The notes: generated from the sequence alone by a model not told the origin. A stretch of 35,271 nt of DNA from an uncultured Oscillospiraceae bacterium (GCA_934662925.1 CAKUKL010000001.1:1-35271); one strand, 5' to 3'; shown: positions 6,855 to 14,350, numbered from the stretch's first letter. Made by a program: numbers and translations.

Positions 6855-7487
6855 ATGATCAGCGGTTTCACCATGTTGCCCTCGTATTATGAGGCGCTCC
6901 GACCTCTGCCGGATGATGAGCGTCTGGCTCTGTACGACGCTATTTTAGATTATGCATTTGCATCCGTCCAGCCCACCGGATTGCCGCCGTTGCTCAATGG
7001 ATATTTTACGTTGTTACGCCCAAATATCGACAGTTCAATCCGGCATTATTCTGCATCAAAAGAGAACGGAAAAAAGGGCGGTAGACCTCCAAAAATAAAA
7101 CCCAGAGAAAACCGAACCGAAACCCAAGCCAAACCCGACGGAAACCGTGAGAAGGAGATGGAGATGGAGATGGAGATGGAGAAGGAGATGGAGAAGGAGT
7201 GTGAGAGTACGGCGGCGAAGCCGCCTACACGCGCGAAGCGCTTCACACCCCCGACGCTCGAGGAAGTAACCGCTTACATCGCGGAGCGCCATTCTCCGGT
7301 AGATCCGCAAGGCTTCATAGACTTTTACGAGGCTAAAGGGTGGAAGGTCGGCAAGGTCTCCATGAAGGATTGGAGAGCAGCCTGCCGGAACGCGGAGCGT
7401 TGGGAGAGGTGGTCGAAAAAGCCGGACAGCCGGGACAAAGTGAGGACCGCTGCTGACTACAAGGAGGCCACCAATGGACTGTGGTGA
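6855..7487 (+). CDS. DUF6291-like phage replication protein
   Basis: The N-terminus (MLPSYYEALRPLPDDERLAL, then YDAILDYAFASVQPTGLPPLLNGYFTLLRPNIDSS) matches the DUF6291-type domain found in phage replisome-organiser-like proteins. A KENGKKGGRPPK basic linker follows, then a Glu-Met repeat tract (about residues 99-116), and a C-terminal DnaD-like helical domain (LEEVTAYIAERHSPVDPQGF, then MKDWRAACRNAERWE). The C-terminal W-x-A-x-x-N-W/E pattern is typical of phage initiators that recruit the helicase loader. The next gene starts inside this one with a 14-nt overlap. Origin binding is inferred from family context. Confidence 0.75.
   Translation: MISGFTMLPSYYEALRPLPDDERLALYDAILDYAFASVQPTGLPPLLNGYFTLLRPNIDSSIRHYSASKENGKKGGRPPKIKPRENRTETQAKPDGNREKEMEMEMEMEKEMEKECESTAAKPPTRAKRFTPPTLEEVTAYIAERHSPVDPQGFIDFYEAKGWKVGKVSMKDWRAACRNAERWERWSKKPDSRDKVRTAADYKEATNGLW
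7150..7199 (+). repeat. GAGATG/GAGAAG hexamer tract inside the replication gene
   Basis: About eight in-frame hexamers (GAGAAG and GAGATG variants) encode Glu-Lys/Glu-Met dipeptides. The 6-bp unit keeps frame on expansion or contraction. Confidence 0.85.
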
Positions 7488-8316
7488 TGTTCTGAGAAAG
7501 TTAAATCGAGTGACACCGGCAGACGGTGATCACATCGGCGCGGATGGGTTGATCTATTGTGGAAGGTGCGGCGAACCGCGGCAGAGTCTGCCGCCGGCGG
7601 ATAATCCCGCGCTGGCAAATCTGGGGCCGCTCCACCGCTCCTGCCGGTGCGAGAGGGAGATAGTCGAGCGAGAGGAGCAGCGAAAGCGCAGGCAGGAATT
7701 TGGCAAGCGCATGGACAGCCTTGCCGCTCAGTTCGGGATACCTGACCCCCAGCCTGTCAGTGGGACATTCACCGGGGATGATAGTCCGGAGTCCAAAGTT
7801 TCCATCGCCTGCCGCCGCTACGTAGAGAACTGGCCGGAAATGCAGGCCAATGGCATCGGCATCCTGTTCTATGGCAGCGTCGGCACGGGTAAGACCTTTT
7901 ATGCCGGGGCCATCGTCAATGCTCTGCTGGACCAGTGCGTCAGCGCGGCGGTCACCAATTTTCCCCGGCTGCTGAACCTGCTCCAGAGTGCCCCGGAACG
8001 GCAGAAGCTTATCGACCATCTCAACCGCTACCAACTTCTGGTCATCGACGATCTGGGCGTCGAGCGGGACAGCAGCTACGCGGCGGAGCAAGTGTACGCC
8101 GTGATCGATGCCCGCTCCCGCTCGGGCCTGCCGCTGATCGTTACCACCAATCTGACGCTGGACGAGCTGCGGAATCCGTCATCCATGCAGTACAAACGGA
8201 TTTACGACCGGATTCTGGAAATGTGCCCGGTGCCGCTGCTGCTGGCCGGAGAGAGCCGCCGGACAGGCAATGCGAAGCGGCGGGTAGAGCTGGCCCGGAA
8301 GCTGCTGGTGAAGTGA
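7474..8316 (+). CDS. DnaC-like helicase loader ATPase
   Basis: A 280-residue AAA+ protein of the DnaC/IstB-like group. Cysteines 29, 32, 57 and 59 form a zinc-binding N-terminus, residues about 60-90 are a charged helix, Walker A GSVGTGKT is at 134-141 and Walker B LLVIDDLG at 188-195. The arginine-finger region follows at YKRIYDRILEMCPVPLLLAG. The family loads the replicative helicase at an origin. Placement just after the DUF6291-like protein gives a standard phage initiator/loader pair, so the element can probably replicate on its own using host DnaB-family helicase. Confidence 0.9.
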   Translation: MDCGDVLRKLNRVTPADGDHIGADGLIYCGRCGEPRQSLPPADNPALANLGPLHRSCRCEREIVEREEQRKRRQEFGKRMDSLAAQFGIPDPQPVSGTFTGDDSPESKVSIACRRYVENWPEMQANGIGILFYGSVGTGKTFYAGAIVNALLDQCVSAAVTNFPRLLNLLQSAPERQKLIDHLNRYQLLVIDDLGVERDSSYAAEQVYAVIDARSRSGLPLIVTTNLTLDELRNPSSMQYKRIYDRILEMCPVPLLLAGESRRTGNAKRRVELARKLLVK

Positions 8317-8341
8317 TTTGGTGATCGTGGAGAAGTAAAAA

Positions 8342-8410
8342 CGCACTCTCCAAAGCAGGAGAGTGCGCCCCGTGGAATGCTGAAAATGTCGAGTTAAGTA
8401 TACCACGGGG
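8342..8410 (+). promoter_or_regulatory. Double hairpin in the leader of the sigma-factor gene
   Basis: CGCACTCTCC (8342-8351) pairs with GGAGAGTGCG (8358-8367), immediately followed by CCCCGTGG (8368-8375) pairing with CCACGGGG (8403-8410). The second right arm runs directly into the GGGGGTGGAG Shine-Dalgarno, 8 nt before the ATG at 8419. No T-run follows, so it is not a simple terminator. Translational control or RNA processing between the replication and sigma genes is possible. Confidence 0.55.
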
Positions 8411-8418
8411 GTGGAGAA

Positions 8419-9021
8419 ATGGCAAGCACGAACGAAACGGCGGCAGCAGTGCAGAACGGACAAGCTGACATTTTAACCCTGTGGACGGCGGTTCGCCGGT
8501 ATGCACTGAAACAGGCCAACCGCTGGCACCGGGCTTTTGATGGTCGGGGCGGCGTCATGCTGGACGATCTGGAACAGGTTGCGTTTCTGGCTCTGCTGGA
8601 CGCGCTGGAACGCTGGGATGGAACCCGGGGGCCGTTCCTGTCGATGTATGCCATGCGCCTGAAATCGGCTTTCGCGCAGCTCTATGGCGTGAGGACGGCG
8701 CGGGACAGGCTCGACCCGCTTGCGGATGCCCTTTCGCTGGATGCTCCACTGACGGACGGTGAAGATGACGCCCTGACCCTTGCGGACGTGCTCCCGGACG
8801 CGGCGGCAGCCACAGCGTTTGACACCATAGCCGAGCGGGAGCAGCTGGACGGATTGCGGCAGGCACTTGCGGCGGCTCTCTCGACCTTGCCGGAGGAACA
8901 GCGGGCGGCGATCGTGGCGGAGTTCTGGCACGGCCAGCGGGCGGACACCAAGACCAGAAACGCGGCTTTGAAGCGTCTGCGTCATCCGTCTATCAGCAGG
9001 AGGTTGAAGGCCTATCTCTGA
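8419..9021 (+). CDS. Phage-type sigma-70-like factor, 200 residues
   Basis: Residues about 22-88 resemble sigma region 2: LWTAVRRYALKQANRW, DDLEQVAFLALLDALERWD and a helix FLSMYAMRLKSAF. Residues about 143-198 resemble region 4: LSTLPEEQRAAIVAEFW, then RNAALKRLRHPSISRRLKAYL. It lacks regions 1 and 3, as do small ECF and phage sigma factors. Placement between the replication module and the packaging/tail module suggests it switches on late genes. The second helix of region 4 is somewhat degenerate, so a regulator that merely shares the fold is an alternative. Confidence 0.75.
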   Translation: MASTNETAAAVQNGQADILTLWTAVRRYALKQANRWHRAFDGRGGVMLDDLEQVAFLALLDALERWDGTRGPFLSMYAMRLKSAFAQLYGVRTARDRLDPLADALSLDAPLTDGEDDALTLADVLPDAAAATAFDTIAEREQLDGLRQALAAALSTLPEEQRAAIVAEFWHGQRADTKTRNAALKRLRHPSISRRLKAYL

Positions 9022-9359
9022 GGTGGGTTTTCCGGAGAAATTTCCCCAAAAGAAACCGTCAGGAAAAATTACCCCAAAAGTGCAGAAAATGCAAGAAAAT
9101 GAGACCTAAAAAATAGCAGCACTCAGAATTTTGTAACACGGCATGGGCGTAAGGAAACAGGCAATTTTTTGCCGCGAAAAGTGGCAGAAAGTAGCACCTA
9201 AAAAAAGAGACCCGGAATTAGTGGACACGATACGCGCGTGTGAGTGATGTAGTAAGTTGACTGCACGAAATTGTGCAGTCAAAACGACATGAGCGAAGGA
9301 CCTAAAAAAACCTAAAAACGGAGGGCTAAAAGTTTATCTTGTTTGATGGGGGGGATTCA
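9022..9359. other. 338-bp non-coding region with palindrome and ACCTAAAAA repeats
   Basis: No supported ORF on either strand. It contains ACCTAAAAA four times (9104, 9196, 9300, 9310), the pair AAATTTCCCCAAAAG / AAATTACCCCAAAAG near 9039 and 9066, and a 10-bp-arm palindrome at 9257-9282. Composition is A-rich and GC falls sharply compared with both neighbouring genes. It separates the replication/sigma block from the nuclease/packaging block, so an origin, a packaging (pac) site or a late control region are the candidates. Confidence 0.6.
9257..9282 (+). repeat. Palindrome TTGACTGCAC-N6-GTGCAGTCAA
   Basis: Perfect 10-bp arms with a GAAATT spacer. No T-run follows on either strand, so it is more like a protein-binding or cruciform site than a terminator. 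Confidence 0.85.
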
Positions 9360-9722
9360 ATGGGACGCAAGAGCCAGCGCAAGGGGGCGGACGGTGAGCG
9401 GGAGCTTGCCGCCGCACTCCGTGAATACGGCTATGAGATCAAGCGGGGCGGCTCACTGTCGTTCGGGGAGCTTCCTGACCTTGCGGGTTTGCCGGGAATC
9501 CATATCGAGTGCAAACGCTGCGAGCAAGTCCGGTTGTCCGAATGGATGGCGCAGGCCGAGCGGGACGGTAAACGATTCCATGACGGTGCGCCCGCTGTGT
9601 TCCACCGGCGCAGCCGGGAGCCGTGGCTTGTGACCATGCGGCTCACAGACTGGATGCAGCTATATGGCGCTGATCCGGCGATTTCTACCGCTTTCCGGCG
9701 GTCAGAGCACGAAAAGGAGTGA
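9360..9722 (+). CDS. PD-(D/E)XK nuclease, Holliday-junction-resolvase-like
   Basis: A 120-residue protein of the small phage resolvase-like nuclease group. GRKSQRKGADGERELAAAL supplies the N-terminal Glu14 helix, ELPDLAGLPG gives Asp40, and IHIECKR gives Glu50-x-Lys52, the full metal-binding set. ATG 9360 follows a G-rich GGGGGGG Shine-Dalgarno; the upstream TTG at 9339 has no such signal. It directly precedes the terminase-like gene, a common neighbour for nucleases that resolve or trim phage DNA before packaging. Whether it cuts junctions or another DNA structure cannot be told from sequence. Confidence 0.85.
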   Translation: MGRKSQRKGADGERELAAALREYGYEIKRGGSLSFGELPDLAGLPGIHIECKRCEQVRLSEWMAQAERDGKRFHDGAPAVFHRRSREPWLVTMRLTDWMQLYGADPAISTAFRRSEHEKE

Positions 9723-9726
9723 CGAA

Positions 9727-10101
9727 TTGACACCAAGAAAAGAACGGGCCTTGCAAGCCCTGCTGGTGTGCCGTACAAGGGCAGAAGCGGCACAGGCGGC
9801 GGGGATAAGTGAAAGCACCCTGCGGACATATTTCCAAGATCCCGAATTTACCAAACGGTATGAAGTGGCGTTTGCGGATATGGTGAGAGACGCGGCCCAA
9901 CAGGCAAAGCAGACGCTTTCCCCGGCCCTGTCCACTCTGAGGGAGATCATGGAGGACACGGACGAGCCGACACAGGCCAGAATCACCGCCGCCCGCTCGA
10001 TACTGGAATATTCCTTGAAGCTGACCGAACAGGCCGACATACTGGAACAGCTCAGGGCGTTGGAACGCTGGAAGGAGGAAACAGAAAATGGCAAGTATTA
10101 G
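9727..10101 (+). CDS. Terminase small-subunit-like HTH protein
   Basis: A 124-residue protein. An N-terminal helix-turn-helix (ALLVCRTRAEAAQAAGISES then TLRTYFQDPEFTKRYE) is followed by a long helical region (ALSTLREIMEDTDEPTQARI, TAARSILEYSLKLTEQADIL). This is the pattern of phBC6A51-type proteins annotated as phage terminase small subunits or their regulators. It starts with TTG 9727, set by AAGGAG 7 nt upstream. No large terminase follows, unlike a complete prophage. In satellites a lone small subunit redirects the helper's packaging motor to satellite DNA; that role here is inferred. Confidence 0.7.
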   Translation: MTPRKERALQALLVCRTRAEAAQAAGISESTLRTYFQDPEFTKRYEVAFADMVRDAAQQAKQTLSPALSTLREIMEDTDEPTQARITAARSILEYSLKLTEQADILEQLRALERWKEETENGKY

Positions 10102-10300
10102 GGCCAGACTTGACGCGCTGGAACATTATAGGCACAAAAGCGACACCGGAGGTGTGGGACTTGTTTTCCCCGATGATGGCGGCGGGTGGCGCGCTGAATA
10201 CGCCGGAAAGAGCACGACATTTCCCACAAAGGAACAGGCTTTGAACCACATTGACGCACAGGCAGCGCGGGATATTCCCGTTATCATTTTCGACATTTGA
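10088..10300 (+). CDS. Small protein, 70 residues, unknown
   Basis: MASIRARLDALEHYRHKSDT leads into a beta-rich segment (GVGLVFPDDGGGWRAEYAGK, then STTFPTKEQALNHID) and a hydrophobic end PVIIFDI. GGAAGGAGG precedes the ATG, and the gene overlaps the previous one by 14 nt. I do not recognise a family. The conserved-looking W-x-A and F-P-T-K-E-Q-A pattern suggests a small alpha/beta fold. It is co-transcribed with the packaging and tail genes. Confidence 0.65.
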   Translation: MASIRARLDALEHYRHKSDTGGVGLVFPDDGGGWRAEYAGKSTTFPTKEQALNHIDAQAARDIPVIIFDI

Positions 10301-10319
10301 ACAGAAAGGAAGTTTTTGC

Positions 10320-10796
10320 ATGAACATTAACGCCAACATCGAGACCGCCGAGAGCATAAAGGAACGGGCAAAGGCCGCTTTTGGCTTTGACCTGCCCAGT
10401 GCCCTTGATCTTGTCAAGCGAAGCGACTACGACAGCGACGAAGCGTATCTTGATGCCTGCACCCGCGCCGAGATGGAGCGCAGCAGCCCGGAATACAGAG
10501 CCGCAAGAAACCGCCTGAAAGCTGAATACAGACAGAGAACAGAGGAGCAGGAGCGTAAGGCACAGGATGAGGCATACAAGACTATCCGGGCAGCCGTCAC
10601 CCTTGACAGCATCGACCAGCGCAATATTGACGAGAAGGCCGCGGATCTCGCCCGGCAGGATCTGGCCGCCGGTCGTATCGCCGCAAGCGGACTGGGTGAT
10701 GCTATCGCCAAGTATGCCGAAAAGCTGGGCGAGGAACGCAAGACCGAAAAGGCCAGCGCACAGATGTTCAATGCTCTGCTGCGCGGGCAGCTGTGA
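10320..10796 (+). CDS. Charged helical protein, 158 residues, unknown
   Basis: A highly charged, Ala/Glu/Arg-rich protein predicted to be almost all helix, with coiled-coil-like segments such as AARNRLKAEYRQRTEEQERK. It has no transmembrane segment or enzyme motif. The AAAGGAAG Shine-Dalgarno lies about 9 nt before the ATG. In phage operons, scaffolding or small capsid-associated proteins look like this, but there is no direct evidence. Position between the terminase-like and tail-chaperone-like genes suggests a packaging or assembly role. Confidence 0.65.
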   Translation: MNINANIETAESIKERAKAAFGFDLPSALDLVKRSDYDSDEAYLDACTRAEMERSSPEYRAARNRLKAEYRQRTEEQERKAQDEAYKTIRAAVTLDSIDQRNIDEKAADLARQDLAAGRIAASGLGDAIAKYAEKLGEERKTEKASAQMFNALLRGQL

Positions 10797-10830
10797 AAAA
10801 CAATTCTTGACGAGCGAAAGGAGAAAAAAC

Positions 10831-11268
10831 ATGGCGGGACTCAACGTAAAAAACGGTGCTGTTACATACACCATCAACGGAAAGGGTGAGGTCACGTTCA
10901 ACCCTACCGACGCCGATTTCATCAACCGGATGTATACGGCGTTTGACGCGATGGAAAAGAAGCAGGACGCCTATTACACGCAGATCAGTGAGCTTGCCGG
11001 AACGGCGGAAATGTTTGACTTTGCCCGGCGGCTGGATGAGGAGATGCGGGGTGTCCTCGACGAACTCTTTCAGGCTCCAATCAGTGAAATGGCCTTTGGC
11101 GGCATCAGCTGTTACGCCCTCGCCGACGGTCTGCCGCTGTGGTGTAACCTGGTGCTCGCGGTGATGGATGAGATCAACAACGCAGTAGAGCAGGAGAAGG
11201 AAACCACAAAAATGAATGAAAAGGTCAATAAATATCTCGTGAAGTACCAGAAGCAGCAGAAAAAGTAA
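10831..11268 (+). CDS. Probable phage tail assembly chaperone
   Basis: A 145-residue protein: VTYTINGKGEVTFNPTDADF, then INRMYTAFDAMEKKQDAYYT, an FDFARRLDEEMRGVLDELF segment, MAFGGISCYALADGLPLW, and a Lys-rich tail. This resembles the protein encoded immediately before the tape measure in many Firmicutes siphophages, where it acts as tail assembly chaperone. Position (the next gene is the tape measure) is the strongest support. No slippery frameshift site joining it to a downstream chaperone ORF is evident. Confidence 0.65.
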   Translation: MAGLNVKNGAVTYTINGKGEVTFNPTDADFINRMYTAFDAMEKKQDAYYTQISELAGTAEMFDFARRLDEEMRGVLDELFQAPISEMAFGGISCYALADGLPLWCNLVLAVMDEINNAVEQEKETTKMNEKVNKYLVKYQKQQKK

Positions 11269-11273
11269 GCATG

Positions 11274-11317
11274 AAGGGCGCAGAGGGGAAAATCTGTCCT
11301 CCTGCGCCCTTTGCATA
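11274..11317 (+). terminator. Attenuator-like hairpin before the tape-measure gene
   Basis: AAGGGCGCAG (11274-11283) pairs with CTGCGCCCTT (11302-11311), followed by TGCATATTT rather than a clean T-run. It sits in the 73-bp gap before the tape-measure gene, so it may reduce or tune its expression. Confidence 0.5.
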
Positions 11318-11341
11318 TTTCACACGGAAAGAAGGTATTAA

Positions 11342-13393
11342 ATGTTAATTACAAGAGCCGATGGTTCGGTCGTGATCGAAGTCAATCTCGACGCCAGAGA
11401 CGTGGACAAAGAACTCGCGAGGCTGAAAGCGAAGATCCTCCGCGCGGAAGAGGACTTAACGACAGGCAAGTATACAAAAAGCGTTCTGACCGCGCAAATT
11501 GAAAAGCAGACTGCGGCGGTTGAAAACGCCCAGATCCAGATGGACGGGCTAAAACTCCGATACGGGGAAGCGGAACAATCTGCACTGGCCTTGCAGGACG
11601 CGGAGCGCGAGGAAGTCGGCGTGCTCGACCGGCTGGCCGAGGCCCGAACAAAAGCGCAGAAGCGGATGGAACAGTTTGCACAGAGAATGAAGCGGCTGAT
11701 CTCCGGTGCGCTTGTGTTCAACGTCGTGTCCTCCGGCCTGCGCAGCTTCACAAACTGGATGAAAAAGGTCATTCTCTCAAACGATGAAGCACGGGCCGTT
11801 ATTGCACGGCTGGAAGGTGCACTGCTGACGATGATTCAACCGCTGGTCAGTGTGATCATCCCGGCATTCACTGCCTTTGTAAACGTCCTGACACAGGTGG
11901 TCACGGTGATCGCGCGTCTTGTCAGCGCCATTTTCGGCAAGACCTTTGAATCTTCGAAGGATGCTGCCGGGGCCTTGTACGATGAAGCGGATGCCCTTGA
12001 CAGTGTGGGTTCCGCAGCGAAGGGCGCGGCGGGGGCGCTGGCTCCGTTTGATGAGATCAACACTCTGGCGGGAAATGCAGCGGGCGGCGTCGCATCGGCG
12101 ATCTCCCCGGACTTCTCCGGGCTGGGGCTGTCCAGCCTGCCGGAGTGGCTGAAAAATCTGACGCTGGATTTGGAAGCAAAGATCTCACAGCTTCGCTTTT
12201 CGTGGGACAAGGGCGAAATCCTCAAAAATCAGGATGCATGGATCGTTGCCCTGACCGGAATTTTAGGCGCAGTCATCGGAACGATGTTCGGTGGACTTTC
12301 CGGCGGCATCATCGGTCTGCTGCTGGGCCTTTCCGTTGGCCTGATCAGCTGCACATTCCTTGACAAGCTCAAAAATCCGGAAAAGGTGAAGAAGGCTCTG
12401 ATCGTGGCATTGGGCGCGTTGATCGGCGGAGCGTTAGGGCTTGCCTTCGGCGGGATCGTTGGCGGCGTCATCGGCCTGCTGCTCGGCGCTCTGGTCACGC
12501 TTATCTCGCTGGAATTTGCAAAAGGAAGCGAATCCAGCTGGGATAAAAACGACACCCTCGTGGCGGTGCTCAGTGCGATCCTCGGTGCTGTTCTCGGTGC
12601 GGCTTTCGGCGGCCTTGCGGGCGGTGTCATCGGCTTGCTACTGGGCGCGACGATCTCGTTTGTCGCTATCAAGTTCAAAGAGGGGGACTACGACAAGAGC
12701 AAAGCCATTGCGGCCTTGCGCGTGGCGCTGCTGGCGATCCTCGGCGCGGTGCTGGGTACGATGTTCGGCGGACTGGTAGGCGGCGTTATTGGCCTGCTGG
12801 TGGGCCTCACGATCGGGTTCACCTCCGTTGCCTTTGATGATAAACTCAAAGCGTCGGTGCGCTCCACGGCGCAGAAGGCGTTGAAAATTGCCATCACCAC
12901 GATCATCGGCGCACTGATCGGCGCTGTGTTCGGGGGCGGCATCTTCGGCGGTATCATCGGCGGCGTCATTGGTCTGACCTTCGGCCTTGCGGTCACGCTC
13001 ACCGACGCGAAGATCAAAAACGCGCTGGGCGGAGCCAAAACCAAAGGTACATCTTCCGGCGGCAAGATCCCCAGCGTCCAGTCTTTTGCACGGTCCGGCG
13101 TGGCGCTCCCACGTATCTCTCAGGAGGACATCCCCCGGCTGGCACGTGGTACGGTGGTTCCCCAAAACCGCGAGTTTTTGGCCGTGCTGGGTGACAACAA
13201 GCGCGAGACCGAGGTTGTTTCCCCGCTGTCCACCATGAAGCAGGCCGTTTTGGAAGCGCTGCGGGAAGCTGGCGGCGAAGGCCAGCCCATTGAAGTGAAG
13301 CTTTACCTTGACGGGAAGCAGATCGCCCGGAACCAGATCAAGCACATCAACGCGATCACGCAGGCCGCAGGTAAGCCGGTGCTGCTGGTGTAA
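11342..13393 (+). CDS. Tail tape-measure-like protein with glycine-zipper repeats
   Basis: A 683-residue protein. Residues 1-120 are coiled-coil (LARLKAKILRAEEDLTTGKY, AQIEKQTAAVENAQIQMDGL), about 120-230 are hydrophobic/amphipathic helices, and 302-564 comprise five tandem repeats of about 53 residues built on ILGAVLG-x-x-FGGL-x-GGVIGLLLG. The C-terminus has the phage tape-measure signature LARGTVVPQNREFLAVLGDN with EVVSPLSTM (about 600-630). In siphophages the tape measure sets tail length at roughly 0.15 nm per residue, which would give about 100 nm. It is shorter than most tape measures and stands without other tail genes. A membrane-active role for the repeats in DNA ejection is plausible. 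Confidence 0.8.
   Translation: MLITRADGSVVIEVNLDARDVDKELARLKAKILRAEEDLTTGKYTKSVLTAQIEKQTAAVENAQIQMDGLKLRYGEAEQSALALQDAEREEVGVLDRLAEARTKAQKRMEQFAQRMKRLISGALVFNVVSSGLRSFTNWMKKVILSNDEARAVIARLEGALLTMIQPLVSVIIPAFTAFVNVLTQVVTVIARLVSAIFGKTFESSKDAAGALYDEADALDSVGSAAKGAAGALAPFDEINTLAGNAAGGVASAISPDFSGLGLSSLPEWLKNLTLDLEAKISQLRFSWDKGEILKNQDAWIVALTGILGAVIGTMFGGLSGGIIGLLLGLSVGLISCTFLDKLKNPEKVKKALIVALGALIGGALGLAFGGIVGGVIGLLLGALVTLISLEFAKGSESSWDKNDTLVAVLSAILGAVLGAAFGGLAGGVIGLLLGATISFVAIKFKEGDYDKSKAIAALRVALLAILGAVLGTMFGGLVGGVIGLLVGLTIGFTSVAFDDKLKASVRSTAQKALKIAITTIIGALIGAVFGGGIFGGIIGGVIGLTFGLAVTLTDAKIKNALGGAKTKGTSSGGKIPSVQSFARSGVALPRISQEDIPRLARGTVVPQNREFLAVLGDNKRETEVVSPLSTMKQAVLEALREAGGEGQPIEVKLYLDGKQIARNQIKHINAITQAAGKPVLLV
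12245..13033 (+). repeat. Five tandem repeats of about 159 bp (53 residues)
   Basis: Units start at residues 302, 355, 408, 461 and 516. The first three are exactly 53 residues, the fourth 55, and the last partial. Each has a Gly-zipper hairpin (G-x-x-x-G spacing, FGG turn, GGVIGLLLG) and a charged linker such as KFKEGDYDKSKA. The DNA copies have diverged more than the protein pattern. Confidence 0.85.
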
Positions 13394-13530
13394 GACGAAA
13401 TGTAGATCCGTCCAATTCTGGATTGATCGTCCATGCTCGGGTTTTAAGGCCGTTTAAGGCGCTTCTCTGTGCTGGGGATACCGATATACCCAAACGCCGC
13501 AACCGCCAGCAGAGGGCCTGCAAATGAGAA

Positions 13531-13562
13531 CGCCGGGGGTTTATCCCCCGGCGCTTGCTTTT
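13531..13562 (+). terminator. Terminator after the tape-measure gene
   Basis: CGCCGGGGG (13531-13539), loop TTTAT, then CCCCCGGCG (13545-13553), followed by CTTGCTTTT. It closes the rightward operon. The rest of 13394-13624 shows no supported gene. Confidence 0.85.
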
Positions 13563-13624
13563 GCGGACTCTGTTTCTCTAAGTTTTGGCGGATCAACCGG
13601 CGTTGTGGACGCGCAGAAGAATCT

Positions 13625-13870
13625 TCAAATCAACCCTTTGGCTTTCAATTCCTCCCACACTTCGGCCTGCTCTGCGGGTGTCAGTTTCCGCACAAGATCC
13701 AGACACAACGCTCTTAGCTCTTCCGTTGTCATGTCTTTGGCCTTCTGCCGCATGGCGTTTTGCAGGACTCTGGAGACGGTGCTCTTGTTTTTCCCGAACC
13801 GGCGGGCGATCTCGGTGACGCTAACCCCCTGTTCATGCAGAGCCAAATATTCCTGTTGGATCGCAGTCAT
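13625..13870 (-). CDS. HTH protein, 81 residues, end of leftward operon
   Basis: MTAIQQEYLALHEQGVSVTE, then IARRFGKNKSTVSRVLQNAM: a clear resolvase/sigma-like helix-turn-helix at residues 13-37, followed by a helical dimerisation-like tail (LTPAEQAEVWEELKAKGLI). The start overlaps the preceding gene's stop by 4 nt. It is the last gene of the leftward operon. It probably binds DNA as a regulator; the target is unknown. Confidence 0.75.
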   Translation of the reverse strand: MTAIQQEYLALHEQGVSVTEIARRFGKNKSTVSRVLQNAMRQKAKDMTTEELRALCLDLVRKLTPAEQAEVWEELKAKGLI

Positions 13871-14058
13871 CCCAGCACCTCCCGCACCTTTGCGAAGTAC
13901 GCCGGGAGATTTTCCACGGACGGCTCAAAGCCGAACCGGGGCATGCTCCGCATCGCGGCGGCCACGGTGATCTCCCGCTCCCGCTCGTCCGTCATGGTGA
14001 CGCCTAACAGGGGCACACGGCCCACAGGCGAGGAAATGAGTGCTATGTACTGTTTCAT
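13867..14058 (-). CDS. Small protein, 63 residues, unknown
   Basis: MKQYIALISSPVGRVPLLGV continues with TMTDEREREITVAAAMRSMP and a short helical end. A strong AAGGAGGA precedes the ATG and the stop overlaps the next gene by 4 nt, so the pair is translationally coupled. I do not recognise the family; no membrane or metal-binding pattern is visible. It is accessory cargo of the element. Confidence 0.65.
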   Translation of the reverse strand: MKQYIALISSPVGRVPLLGVTMTDEREREITVAAAMRSMPRFGFEPSVENLPAYFAKVREVLG

Positions 14059-14132
14059 CTTGTGTTCCTCCTTGCTTTATCGGCGGGAGGCTGGTACAAT
14101 GATCGTGCCAACCTCCCTTTGGTGGGTGGTGG

Positions 14133-14321
14133 TCAGGCTCTCTGTGCCGTGCTTTGGTCGGCGGTGGCGCAGAGGGCCTTCTTTTTTCTCCACAGGCGCA
14201 GAAGCTCTATCTTTTCGTCGGTCGTCAGAGCCAAGATCTCCTGTAAGCCCGGGTCGGGACGTTGGGCACAGCTGCTTTGCCCGCTGGGGATGTCCTCGCG
14301 GATGGGGTTGGTATCAGGCAT
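14133..14321 (-). CDS. Small protein, 62 residues, unknown
   Basis: MPDTNPIREDIPSGQSSCAQ begins a Pro/Ser-rich region; a helix LQEILALTTDEKIELLRLWR and a basic end follow. ATG 14321 is set by AAAGGAGA 8-9 nt upstream; an upstream in-frame ATG at 14354 overlaps the previous gene. The C-terminal helix (EKIELLRLWRKKKA) resembles small phage regulators, but no family can be named. Confidence 0.55.
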   Translation of the reverse strand: MPDTNPIREDIPSGQSSCAQRPDPGLQEILALTTDEKIELLRLWRKKKALCATADQSTAQRA

Positions 14322-14350
14322 CGGTATATCTCCTTTCTCAGTACAGCGTT

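Noticed and set aside
7150..7199. CRISPR-like repeat array
   Set aside because: The units are contiguous 6-bp repeats without spacers and encode Glu-Met/Glu-Lys dipeptides in frame.
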